From CAZVFE01 sp964626405 (GTDB lineage: Bacteria > Bacteroidota > Bacteroidia > Cytophagales > Spirosomataceae): a DNA stretch of 16,213 bases. Shown one piece after another: positions 1-8,375 of the stretch (its first letter is position 1; the number at the start of each line of letters is the position of its first letter). The position numbers were made by a program, and so were the translations under genes. The notes beneath the pieces are model-generated. The model saw nothing but the letters and a program-made list of their open reading frames with translations, had not been told where the DNA came from and did not search any database. The stretch lies in NCBI GenBank assembly GCA_964626405.1, contig CAZVFE010000037.1:1-16213 (forward strand), read 5' to 3'.

Positions 1-13
1 ATAATTAAGAATT

Positions 14-1192
14 ATGAAAAAATTAAAATTTTCTTTTCCATTGCCAACAATTTTGATTTTGTTGGTTTTAGTCTTTCAATCTTATTCCCAAAAGATTGAT
101 TATAAGGCACAATATGCCTTGGCAGAAAAGCAATATACTTTGATGTTAGAAAATCATCCTGATACGTCTGTGACAATTCATTCAGCGGATCAAAATGGCT
201 ATGTGGATCGTCCATCTTCGTGGTGGTGTAGTGGCTTTTTCCCTGGAGGACTATGGTATTTGTTTGAAGAAACTGGTAATACAAAATGGAAAGAAGCTGC
301 CGAATTATGGTCGAAAGCCGTAGAGAAAGAACAATATAATAAAGGAACCCACGACTTAGGCTTTATGATGTATTGTCCTTTCGGAAATGGTTTACGGTTA
401 ACAGGTGATTCTCATTATAAAGAGGTGTTAATCCAGTCTGCGAAATCATTATCTACTCGATTTGATCCTAAAATTGGCTTAATTAAATCTTGGAATTCAT
501 TTAAAGGAGGCTATAAATACCCTGTGATCATTGATAATATGATGAATTTGGAATTATTGTTTTGGGCAAGTAAAGAAACAGGAGATATGTCGTATTACAA
601 TATTGCCATTACCCATGCGATGAATACGATGCGAAATCATTATCGTTCGGATTTTTCCTCTTATCATGTAATTTGTTATGGACCGAATGGGGAAGTCTTG
701 GCCAGAAAACAGCATCAAGGATATATTGATGAGTCTACTTGGACAAGAGGACATGCTTGGGGGGTATATGGGTATGTAATGACAGCAAGGGAAACAGGGG
801 ATCAATTATTTTTAGATTTTGCTCAAAATATTGCCGATTACTATTTGAATCATCCGAATCTTCCTGAAGATAAGATTCCATATTGGGATTTTAGTGCACC
901 TAATATTCCAAATGAAGAAAGAGATGCAACCGCAGGAGCAATTATGTGTTCGGCATTATATGAACTTTCAGAATTAGTTGGAGGTTCTAAAGGGAAGTCT
1001 TATCGTGCACTTGCGGATAAGATGTTGGAATCTTTATCAAGTCCTGCATATCGTGCTCAAATGGGTGAAAATAATCATTTTTTAATTAAACATGGAGTAG
1101 GTGCAAAAGGATTTAATTCAGAGGTGGATGTTCCCTTGATTTATGGGGATTATTATTTCTTGGAAGCCTTGAAAAGAAGTAGAGGAAAATGA
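14..1192 (+). CDS. GH88 family unsaturated glucuronyl hydrolase, secreted
   Basis: Likely hydrolyses the unsaturated uronic acid left at the non-reducing end of oligosaccharides by polysaccharide lyases (ulvan, glycosaminoglycan or xanthan type), releasing 5-keto-4-deoxyuronate. The 392-residue protein starts with a signal peptide (Lys-rich start, hydrophobic stretch about 12-22, probable cleavage after SYS near residue 25), so it is probably periplasmic. GH88 marks are the SSWWCSGFFPGGLW block (68-81), THDLGF with D114, IIDNMMN with D174, TRGHAWG (244-250) and DATAGA (304-309). D114 and D174 are 60 residues apart, close to the two catalytic aspartates of the characterised Bacillus enzyme (Asp88 and Asp149). 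Length fits the family. GH105 is a related alternative, but these motifs favour GH88. The gene begins 13 bases from the window edge, so its promoter and any upstream partners (lyase, SusC/SusD) cannot be seen. Substrate is unknown. Confidence 0.9.
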   Translation: MKKLKFSFPLPTILILLVLVFQSYSQKIDYKAQYALAEKQYTLMLENHPDTSVTIHSADQNGYVDRPSSWWCSGFFPGGLWYLFEETGNTKWKEAAELWSKAVEKEQYNKGTHDLGFMMYCPFGNGLRLTGDSHYKEVLIQSAKSLSTRFDPKIGLIKSWNSFKGGYKYPVIIDNMMNLELLFWASKETGDMSYYNIAITHAMNTMRNHYRSDFSSYHVICYGPNGEVLARKQHQGYIDESTWTRGHAWGVYGYVMTARETGDQLFLDFAQNIADYYLNHPNLPEDKIPYWDFSAPNIPNEERDATAGAIMCSALYELSELVGGSKGKSYRALADKMLESLSSPAYRAQMGENNHFLIKHGVGAKGFNSEVDVPLIYGDYYFLEALKRSRGK

Positions 1193-1198
1193 TGGAAT

Positions 1199-1239
1199 AA
1201 GCTTTAAAGTTTAGCTATTTTTTTGTAATTTTAAAGCTT
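1199..1239. terminator. AT-rich inverted repeat between the GH88 gene and purH
   Basis: A perfect 10-bp inverted repeat (AAGCTTTAAA at 1199-1208 and TTTAAAGCTT at 1230-1239) starts 6 bases after the GH88 stop. It extends inward by three more pairs, one of them a G-U wobble. The loop contains a run of eight T. There is no clean T tract after the stem and the stem has little GC, so this would be a weak terminator at best. It could equally be an mRNA 3'-end structure or a purH leader element. Confidence 0.35.
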
Positions 1240-1258
1240 TATTTAAATCCATCATTAC

Positions 1259-2782
1259 ATGTCCAATAAAAAGATTGAATCGGCCTTAATTTCCGTTTTT
1301 TACAAGGATGGATTAGAGCCGATAATTAAAAAATTACATTCAGAAGGGGTTACTCTTTATTCAACAGGAGGTACACAAAAATTTATCGAAGATTTAGGGA
1401 TTCCAGTAAAGCCAGTTGAAGGCTTAACGGGTTATCCATCCATTTTTGGAGGGAGAGTTAAAACCCTTCATCCAAAGGTTTTCGGTGGTATTTTATATCG
1501 AAGAGGGTTAGAGGAAGATGTTCAAGTAGCAAGTGAATATGAAATTCCTTCCTTAGATTTAGTAATGGTTGATTTATATCCTTTTGAAGAAACTGTAAAA
1601 TCAGGAGCTTCAGAAGATGATATTATTGAAAAGATAGATATTGGAGGAATCGCCTTGATTAGAGGAGCAGCTAAGAATTTTGAAGATGTAGTTATTATTT
1701 CATCTAGAAATCAATATGGTAAATTCTTGGATATTTTAAATGAAACAGGACGCTCTACTAGTTTAGAACAAAGAAGAATGTTTGCCAAAGAGGCATTTTT
1801 GCAATCTTCAAGTTATGATAGAGCTATTCATAATTATTTTGCTGGGGAAGATGGAGGAAATCTTCATCAATTTGATCATTTGCCAGCAAACGAATTGCGC
1901 TATGGAGAAAATCCGCATCAAAAGGGAGTTTTTTATGGAAATTTAGATGAGTTATTTGATAAACTTCATGGTAAAGAACTTTCTTATAATAATCTTGTAG
2001 ATGTAGATGCTTGCCTTTCCTTATTAGATGAATTCAATGAAACTGCCTTTGTTATCATCAAGCATACCAATGCTTGTGGTGTAGCAACAGGAAATTCCGT
2101 GAAAGATGCTTATTTAAAAGCCTTGTCTTGTGACCCTGTGTCGGCATTTGGAGGAGTTTTAGCAACAAATCAGGAGGTAGATGTGGATGCAGCAAATGAA
2201 ATTAATTCCTTGTTTTGTGAAATTTTAATAGCTCCTAGCTTTACTCAGGAGGCTTTAGAGATTTTAAAATCCAAGAAGAATAGAATTTTATTGAAAAGAA
2301 AACCAGTTGATTATCCTAAAAATATGTTTAAAACCTTATTAAATGGGGTTTTAGAACAAGATAAGGATAATGTTTCTGAAACTATAACGGATTTTAAACC
2401 AGTAACGAATAGAAAGCCAACAAATTCTGATCTAAAAGCCTTAGAATTTGCTTTGAAGATTTGTAAACATACAAAATCCAATACAATTGTATTAGCGAAA
2501 GAAGGACAATTATTGGCCTCAGGGGTTGGACAAACCTCTAGAGTTGATGCTTTGAAGCAGGCTATTGAAAAAGCAAAAGAATTTGGATTTGATCTTCAAG
2601 GGTCCGTAATGGCATCGGATGCATTTTTCCCTTTCCCAGATTGCGTGGAAATAGCTCATCATGCTGGAATTATTGCAGTTACTCAGCCAGGGGGATCAAT
2701 TAAAGACCAAAATTCCATTGATTATTGTAATGAAAATAATATCTCAATGGTATTTACAGGAATTAGACATTTTAAGCATTAA
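1259..2782 (+). CDS. purH: Bifunctional AICAR formyltransferase / IMP cyclohydrolase
   Basis: Catalyses the last two steps of de novo purine synthesis in the cytosol: formyl transfer from 10-formyl-THF to AICAR, then ring closure to IMP. The N-terminal MGS-like cyclohydrolase domain (about 1-145) shows STGGT (35-39) and GGRVKTLHPK (64-73). The C-terminal AICAR transformylase domain shows NELRYGENPHQ (211-221), KHTNACG (268-274) with the Lys-His pair K268/H269, DPVSAFGG (292-299), and SDAFFPFPD (453-461) followed by the HHAG and QPGGSIKD segments and a C-terminal TGIRHFKH. The 507 residues are slightly shorter than E. coli PurH (529). The domain motifs are complete and in order, so the gene looks intact. 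The ATG start is followed directly by the conserved IESALISV segment. No other purine synthesis gene is adjacent; a nucleoside transporter lies three genes downstream. Confidence 0.98.
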   Translation: MSNKKIESALISVFYKDGLEPIIKKLHSEGVTLYSTGGTQKFIEDLGIPVKPVEGLTGYPSIFGGRVKTLHPKVFGGILYRRGLEEDVQVASEYEIPSLDLVMVDLYPFEETVKSGASEDDIIEKIDIGGIALIRGAAKNFEDVVIISSRNQYGKFLDILNETGRSTSLEQRRMFAKEAFLQSSSYDRAIHNYFAGEDGGNLHQFDHLPANELRYGENPHQKGVFYGNLDELFDKLHGKELSYNNLVDVDACLSLLDEFNETAFVIIKHTNACGVATGNSVKDAYLKALSCDPVSAFGGVLATNQEVDVDAANEINSLFCEILIAPSFTQEALEILKSKKNRILLKRKPVDYPKNMFKTLLNGVLEQDKDNVSETITDFKPVTNRKPTNSDLKALEFALKICKHTKSNTIVLAKEGQLLASGVGQTSRVDALKQAIEKAKEFGFDLQGSVMASDAFFPFPDCVEIAHHAGIIAVTQPGGSIKDQNSIDYCNENNISMVFTGIRHFKH

Positions 2783-2788
2783 TATTGA

Positions 2789-2818
2789 TTGCAAAATTCA
2801 AAAAAAATACGTATTTTG
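2789..2818 (+). promoter_or_regulatory. Possible gyrB promoter overlapping a 14-bp palindrome
   Basis: The 62-bp purH-gyrB gap holds a TTG (2789-2791) and, 20 bases on, TATTTTG (2812-2818). This resembles the Bacteroidota -33 TTG / -7 TAnnTTTG promoter but lacks one base in the -7 spacer. The palindrome AAAATACGTATTTT (2804-2817) overlaps the -7 element, where a repressor or activator could bind. The promoter call is a pattern match by eye; the palindrome is seen directly. Confidence 0.35.
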
Positions 2819-2844
2819 TATTAATAAAAACCAACTAAAAAAGT

Positions 2845-4809
2845 ATGTCAGAAAATCAAGGACAAACCAACGAAAGAGCCAATTATGGCGCGGATAATAT
2901 TCAAGTTTTAGAGGGATTAGAGGCAGTAAGAAAAAGACCCTCCATGTATATTGGAGATACAGGAATTAAAGGACTTCATCATTTAATTTGGGAAGTAGTT
3001 GATAACTCAATTGATGAGGCTTTGGCAGGTCATTGTGATACAATTACGGTAACTATTCACGAGGATAATTCAATTTCTGTAAAGGATAATGGTAGAGGGA
3101 TTCCTACAGGCATGCACTCAAAGGAGAAAAAATCTGCTTTGGAGGTAGTAATGACTGTGCTTCACGCCGGTGGTAAATTCGATAAGGATACCTATAAAGT
3201 GTCTGGAGGTTTGCACGGGGTGGGGGTTTCTTGTGTGAATGCCTTGTCAACAGATTTAAAGGTAACCGTACATCGTGAAGGAAAAATATTCCAACAAGAA
3301 TATAAAATTGGTGTACCTCAATATCCAGTAAAGGAAGTTGGAGAGACCAATATTACAGGAACAATCGTTCATTTTCATCCAGATGATACCATATTTTCTG
3401 TAACAGAATATAATTATGAAAGGGTTGCAAATCGTTTGAGAGAACTTTCATTTTTAAATGCTGGGATAACTATTAAATTAATAGATCTTAGAGAATTGGA
3501 TGAAGAAGGAAAGCCATTAGAGGAAGATTTTCATTCAGAAGGAGGATTGAAGGAATTTGTTACATTCTTAGATGCTAATAGAGAAGCGCTTTTAGATGAG
3601 CCTATTTACATGGAAGGAGATAAGAATGGAGTGCCAGTTCAGGTTGCCATGTCGTATAATACTTCCTATACAGAAAATGTAGTTTCCTATGTAAATAATA
3701 TCAATACAATTGAAGGGGGAACACACGTTGCCGGATTTAGAGGAGCTCTTACTCGTACCCTAAAAAATTATGCTGATAAATCTGGAGCACTTGATAAATT
3801 AAAGATTGATATTTCAGGAGATGACTTTAGAGAAGGTCTTACCGCAGTAATCTCGGTAAAAGTAGCTGAACCACAATTTGAAGGTCAAACGAAAACCAAA
3901 TTAGGAAATGGTGAGGTTTCCGGAGCAGTTTCTGCTACCATGTCAGATTTATTAGAATATTGGTTAGAAGAGCATCCAAAAGAGGCTCGTCAGATTGTTG
4001 CAAAGGTTATTTTAGCCGCTCAAGCTCGTCATGCTGCAAGAAAAGCAAGAGAAATGGTGCAGAGAAAAACCGTATTAGGTTCTAATTCTTTGCCAGGAAA
4101 ACTTGCAGATTGCTCAGATAATGACCCACATTCTTGTGAAATTTACTTGGTGGAGGGAGACTCCGCTGGTGGAACTGCAAAACAAGGTAGAAATAGGAGC
4201 TTCCAAGCAATTCTTCCTTTAAGAGGTAAAATCTTGAATGTTGAAAAAGCACAAGAATATAAAATTTACGAAAACGAAGAGATTAAAAATATGATCACTG
4301 CGCTTGGAGTAAGTTTTGGAAATGAGGATTCAGAAAGAACCTTGAATATGGAGAAATTAAGATACCATAAAATCATCATCATGACCGATGCCGACGTGGA
4401 TGGTTCCCATATTCGTACTTTGATTCTTACCTTCTTCTTCCGTTATATGAGAGAATTAATTGATAACGGATATATTTATATCGCACAACCTCCTTTATAC
4501 CAAGTGAAAAAAGGAACAAATGTACGCTATGTTTGGACTGAACAACAAAGAGAGGAGGCAATTCGTGAATTAGCAGGTACAGGTAAAGAAGATTCCGTAG
4601 GAGTACAAAGATATAAGGGTCTTGGAGAGATGAATGCAGAACAATTATGGGAAACAACGATGAATCCAGATACCAGAACTTTAAAACAAGTTACCGTGGA
4701 ATCTGCTGTTGAATCAGATTTGTTATTTTCGATGTTGATGGGAGATGAAGTTGCTCCAAGAAGAGACTTTATTGAAAAAAATGCTAAATATGCAAAAGTA
4801 GATATTTAA
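2845..4809 (+). CDS. gyrB: DNA gyrase subunit B
   Basis: ATPase subunit of DNA gyrase (GyrA2GyrB2), which introduces negative supercoils. The 654 residues contain, in order, a GHKL ATPase domain with catalytic E50 and N54 in the EVVDNSIDEA block, DNGRGIP (81-87) and GGLHGVGVS (121-129). A transducer domain follows, with the QTK loop and K350 (348-355). The TOPRIM domain has EGDSAGG (437-443), DADVDGSHI (515-523), QRYKGLGEMN (588-597) and a C-terminal RRDFIEKNA tail. The roughly 165-residue insertion of E. coli GyrB (804 aa) is absent, giving the short form usual in Bacteroidota. ParE is the paralogue to consider, but the tail and overall match favour GyrB. It probably leads a transcript with ppk1, which starts 17 bp downstream. 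The start is the ATG preceded by an A-rich stretch, with no Shine-Dalgarno sequence. Confidence 0.96.
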   Translation: MSENQGQTNERANYGADNIQVLEGLEAVRKRPSMYIGDTGIKGLHHLIWEVVDNSIDEALAGHCDTITVTIHEDNSISVKDNGRGIPTGMHSKEKKSALEVVMTVLHAGGKFDKDTYKVSGGLHGVGVSCVNALSTDLKVTVHREGKIFQQEYKIGVPQYPVKEVGETNITGTIVHFHPDDTIFSVTEYNYERVANRLRELSFLNAGITIKLIDLRELDEEGKPLEEDFHSEGGLKEFVTFLDANREALLDEPIYMEGDKNGVPVQVAMSYNTSYTENVVSYVNNINTIEGGTHVAGFRGALTRTLKNYADKSGALDKLKIDISGDDFREGLTAVISVKVAEPQFEGQTKTKLGNGEVSGAVSATMSDLLEYWLEEHPKEARQIVAKVILAAQARHAARKAREMVQRKTVLGSNSLPGKLADCSDNDPHSCEIYLVEGDSAGGTAKQGRNRSFQAILPLRGKILNVEKAQEYKIYENEEIKNMITALGVSFGNEDSERTLNMEKLRYHKIIIMTDADVDGSHIRTLILTFFFRYMRELIDNGYIYIAQPPLYQVKKGTNVRYVWTEQQREEAIRELAGTGKEDSVGVQRYKGLGEMNAEQLWETTMNPDTRTLKQVTVESAVESDLLFSMLMGDEVAPRRDFIEKNAKYAKVDI

Positions 4810-4826
4810 TACAAATTTAAACCGCC

Positions 4827-7064
4827 ATGTCTAATTCACTGATTTCTTATTTCAATCCAAAAAACTGGATTGTCAATTTATTGGAAATAAGAGATTCAAA
4901 TAGAGTTTTAGAGAAGTCTCTTCAAAAGTCCTATGAAACAATAGGAAAATCAAAATTTATCTCAAGAGATTTGTCTTGGTTGAAATTTGATGAACGAGTT
5001 TTAGATCAGGCTAGAGATAAAAATAAATCCTTATTTGATCGACTAAAATTTTTAGCGATTACAGCATCGAACCTAGACGAATTTTTTACAATTCGTGTAG
5101 GTTCTTTGTATAATTATATTGATTTTGGAAAGGAACGCTTAGATTATTCTGGTTTAAGTGAAATTCCATTTAAAAATGCTTTGATTTCTGCTGCCCAGGA
5201 ATTGTCTGCAGAAAAACATCGTTTATTCATCGAAGAAATTCTTCCTGAATTTGAAGGAAATGGGCTTCATCTGGTAAAAAGTTTAAAAGAATTAGATTCT
5301 GAGGAGCTAGAAGAAGTAAATAATTATTTCAAAAGGACCATCTATCCTATGCTAACCCCGATGGTTTATGATTTTACCCATACCTTCCCAAGTCTATTAG
5401 CAAAAACCTTGATTTTTGGAGTAGTTAGTAAAGGAGATACTCCTACCAAAAAGAAGGAAAAAGATGAAAGAAAAATTTCTTTTATCCAAATTCCACAAAA
5501 CCTTTCCCGTTTTTATATCATTGAGAGAGATAATCTAGTTTTATTTATTCCTATTGAAGAAATAATTCGAAATTGTCTAACTCTGCTTTATAAAAATGTG
5601 GATGTTGAATCTATCTCACTTTTTAGAATTACCAGAAATGGAGATTTTGATTTAGAGGAACATGAGGATACCGATAAAGATTTTGTGGATGAGGTAAAAC
5701 AAAAAATTAAAGATAGAAGATTAGGTAGAGTGACTCGTGTGGAGGCAGAAAAGAATTATTCCAAATTCTTGATGGGAGAGATGTTGAAAAGATGGAATCT
5801 TACAGAGGAAGATATTTTTGTTAAACAATCCATTCTTGATTTTACCTCCTTTTGGCAAATATTAAAATATCCAGATTTTAAATCAAAATTGGCAAAAACA
5901 CCTTCTCCAATTAATCCAATTGGAACGGAATCCAATAGCTTTGATGATATTTTCGATACGATGAAAAAAGGAGATATTCTTTTACATCATCCTTTTAATA
6001 GTTTCGAACCTGTTATTCAATTATTAGAACAATCAGCTGAAGATCCTCAAGTTTTAGCAATTAAGGTTACTTTATATCGAATTTCAAAAAATTCACGGGT
6101 GTCTGCAGCACTTTTAAGAGCCGCCGAAAATGGTAAACACGTTTCTGTTTTATTTGAAGTAAAGGCCCGTTTCGATGAAGAAAATAATATCCGAGAAGCG
6201 AATCGACTTCAAAAAGCCGGATGTTTTGTGATTTATGGTATTCCAGGTCTAAAAACGCATACCAAATTATTGCAAGTAATTAGAAACGAAGGTACCCATG
6301 TATTGTCTTATGCCCATTTGGCCTCCGGAAATTATAATGAGGAAACGTCAAAATTATATACGGATATTGGCCTATTAACAACCGATGACCGTATTACTCA
6401 AGATATTTCGGAATTTTTTAATGTAATAACGGGTCATAGTCTTCCTACTCAATACCAGCATTTAATTACGGCTCCAAAAGATTTAAGGAATAGTTTATTA
6501 TCCATGATTCAAGATGAAATTTCAAATTTTAAAAAAGGCGTTTCTTCTGGAATTTGTTGGAAAGTAAATTCACTTCAGGATGATGAAATAATGGAAGCCC
6601 TTTACAAAGCCTCCAAAGCAGGTGTGCCAGTATTTCTTATAATTAGAGGAATTTGCTGTATTAGACCTCAAAGAGAAAATTTATCAGAAAATATTTATAT
6701 CAAATCTATTGTAGGAGAGTATTTGGAACATAGTAGATTATACTATTTCCATAAAGGAGGCGATCCTGTAATCTATGGAGGTTCTGCAGACGTCATGGTT
6801 CGCTCTTTTGATAGAAGAATTGAATCCCTTTTTGAATTAGTCAATCCTACTGCCAAGGCTCAGGCCATTACGATTTTGGATTACAATTTAAAAGACACTG
6901 TAAATTCTTATGAAATGAGAGAGGATGGATCTTATTGGAAAGTTGAATCTGAAAAACCATTTAATATTCACCAAGAATTTTATAAATTGTCAAAAGAAAA
7001 TTTGGTTGATAAAATTGATTTCCTACACTATATAGATGTAGCAAGTCAGGAACTACATTTATAA
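4827..7064 (+). CDS. ppk1: Polyphosphate kinase 1
   Basis: Reversibly transfers the gamma phosphate of ATP to inorganic polyphosphate, acting at the inner membrane or in the cytosol in stress and phosphate storage. Seen in order: N domain with RDLSWLKFDERVL (47-59) and SNLDEFFTIRVG (81-92), a head domain, then two C-terminal phospholipase-D-like catalytic domains. H478 in GLKTHTK and H635 in YLEHSRL are 157 residues apart, the same spacing as the E. coli catalytic pair H435/H592. Other family blocks are HHPFNSFEPV (387-396), EVKARFDEENNI (444-455) and YGGSADVMVRSFDRRIE (650-666). At 745 residues it is longer than E. coli PPK (688). About 35 extra residues lie at the N terminus, and no internal Met before residue 175 offers a shorter start. 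It is closely spaced with gyrB (17 bp) and nupC (12 bp). Confidence 0.97.
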   Translation: MSNSLISYFNPKNWIVNLLEIRDSNRVLEKSLQKSYETIGKSKFISRDLSWLKFDERVLDQARDKNKSLFDRLKFLAITASNLDEFFTIRVGSLYNYIDFGKERLDYSGLSEIPFKNALISAAQELSAEKHRLFIEEILPEFEGNGLHLVKSLKELDSEELEEVNNYFKRTIYPMLTPMVYDFTHTFPSLLAKTLIFGVVSKGDTPTKKKEKDERKISFIQIPQNLSRFYIIERDNLVLFIPIEEIIRNCLTLLYKNVDVESISLFRITRNGDFDLEEHEDTDKDFVDEVKQKIKDRRLGRVTRVEAEKNYSKFLMGEMLKRWNLTEEDIFVKQSILDFTSFWQILKYPDFKSKLAKTPSPINPIGTESNSFDDIFDTMKKGDILLHHPFNSFEPVIQLLEQSAEDPQVLAIKVTLYRISKNSRVSAALLRAAENGKHVSVLFEVKARFDEENNIREANRLQKAGCFVIYGIPGLKTHTKLLQVIRNEGTHVLSYAHLASGNYNEETSKLYTDIGLLTTDDRITQDISEFFNVITGHSLPTQYQHLITAPKDLRNSLLSMIQDEISNFKKGVSSGICWKVNSLQDDEIMEALYKASKAGVPVFLIIRGICCIRPQRENLSENIYIKSIVGEYLEHSRLYYFHKGGDPVIYGGSADVMVRSFDRRIESLFELVNPTAKAQAITILDYNLKDTVNSYEMREDGSYWKVESEKPFNIHQEFYKLSKENLVDKIDFLHYIDVASQELHL

Positions 7065-7076
7065 TACGAAATTACC

Positions 7077-8315
7077 ATGGAAAGATTTGTTGGCCTCATT
7101 GGAATAGTATGTATTCTTGGACTGGCCTATTTATTGTCAAATAACCGAAAAGCAATTAATTATAGAACAGTTGGCGTCGGATTATTACTTCAATTTTCAC
7201 TTGCGGTTTTTATATTGAAAACTGAAATCGGACAATATATTTTTCAATCTGCTGGAGAGGTAATTAATATTATTTTAGATCAAGCTCAGAAAGGTGCTTC
7301 TTTTGTCTTTGGTTCCTTGGTAGACACAAATTTAATGACTAAAACCTTTGGGGTTGGAAATGATTATATTTTCTTTTTTAAAATTATCCCTACTATTATT
7401 TTAGTAGCTGTTTTGGTAAATATTTTCTATTATATTGGAGTTTTACAAAGGGTGGTTTATTTTTTAGGAATTTTCATGAAAAAGATCATGGGAGTTTCTG
7501 GGGTAGAGGCCTTATCCAATGTAGCTTCAGCATTCGTAGGCCAAGTTGAGGCCCAAATAATGATTAAGCCCTATTTAAAGGATATGACAAATTCCGAATT
7601 AATGGCTTCTATGGCAGGGAGTTTTGCTTGTATTGCTGGAGGGGTAATGGCATTATATATTTCTCTTGGGGTACCAGCCCCTTATTTATTAGCAGCATCT
7701 TTAATGGCTGCACCTGGTGCCTTGGTGGTTTCTAAAATTATGTTTCCAGAAACTGAAAAATCTAAATTTTCCGATACAGTTGAGTTGAACACGCAGAAAA
7801 CCCATGTAAATATAGTAGATTCAATAGCAGCTGGATCATCGGAAGGATTGAAGGTAGGTTTGAACGTCGTAGCCATGTTAATTGGTTTTATTGCGCTTAT
7901 CGCTATTGTGGATTTATTATTAGGTAAAATTGGTGGTTTATTTAATTTTTCTGAATTATCGATGAATTATATTTTGGGCTATTTATTTTCTGGTTTTGCT
8001 TGGGTAATGGGTGTGCCAGCTCAAGATATTCGCGTGGCAGGTGCTTTGATGGGTGAAAAAATGGTAGTAAATGAATTTGTAGCATATCTAGATTTAATAA
8101 AGGTAAGGGAGACTTTAGACCCAAAAACGATTGCCATCACCAGCTTCGCACTTTGTGGTTTTGCAAATTTTTCCTCTATTGCCATTCAAATAGGTGGAAT
8201 TGGAGAATTAGCTCCAACAAGAAGAAAAGACTTGGCTAAATTAGGTTTTAAAGCACTTATTGCCGGTACACTTGCCTCATACTTGAGCGCTACCTTCGCA
8301 GGAATTCTTTTTTAA
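7077..8315 (+). CDS. nupC: Concentrative nucleoside transporter (CNT family)
   Basis: Inner-membrane symporter that imports nucleosides using a proton or sodium gradient. The 412 residues hold many hydrophobic segments and the CNT signatures: a GQVEAQ block (155-160, where the family often has GQTEA), the GxKxxxNEFVAY motif (G326 to Y337, with N332/E333), and CGFANFSSI (360-368) in the last third, followed by a long C-terminal membrane segment. Length matches bacterial CNTs of about 400 residues. It starts 12 bp after the ppk1 stop, so co-transcription is likely. Together with purH it suggests this region mixes purine synthesis with nucleoside salvage, but that link is inferred from position only. 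Substrate range (purine, pyrimidine or both) and coupling ion cannot be read from the sequence. The symbol follows the E. coli family name; orthology is not proven. Confidence 0.92.
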   Translation: MERFVGLIGIVCILGLAYLLSNNRKAINYRTVGVGLLLQFSLAVFILKTEIGQYIFQSAGEVINIILDQAQKGASFVFGSLVDTNLMTKTFGVGNDYIFFFKIIPTIILVAVLVNIFYYIGVLQRVVYFLGIFMKKIMGVSGVEALSNVASAFVGQVEAQIMIKPYLKDMTNSELMASMAGSFACIAGGVMALYISLGVPAPYLLAASLMAAPGALVVSKIMFPETEKSKFSDTVELNTQKTHVNIVDSIAAGSSEGLKVGLNVVAMLIGFIALIAIVDLLLGKIGGLFNFSELSMNYILGYLFSGFAWVMGVPAQDIRVAGALMGEKMVVNEFVAYLDLIKVRETLDPKTIAITSFALCGFANFSSIAIQIGGIGELAPTRRKDLAKLGFKALIAGTLASYLSATFAGILF

Positions 8316-8375
8316 ACAAGATGTTTTGATTTTTAATCTAAGCAACTGTTCAAATAAATTTCGTAAATTAAAGTC

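Noticed and set aside
2661..2897. A 78-codon plus-strand ORF bridging purH and gyrB
   Set aside because: It overlaps the conserved ends of both genes in another frame, and its product has no recognisable domain or initiation context.
2845..4809. ParE (topoisomerase IV subunit B) instead of GyrB
   Set aside because: Both share the domains, but the RRDFIEKNAKYA-type tail and overall sequence favour the Bacteroidota short GyrB. A phylogenetic tree would settle it.
8323..8362. A full -33/-7 promoter for dnaG using TTTTG at 8324-8328 and TAAATTTC at 8355-8362
   Set aside because: The 26-base spacing is too long for the Bacteroidota consensus and the -7 box has a mismatch, so it is only mentioned in the dnaG entry.
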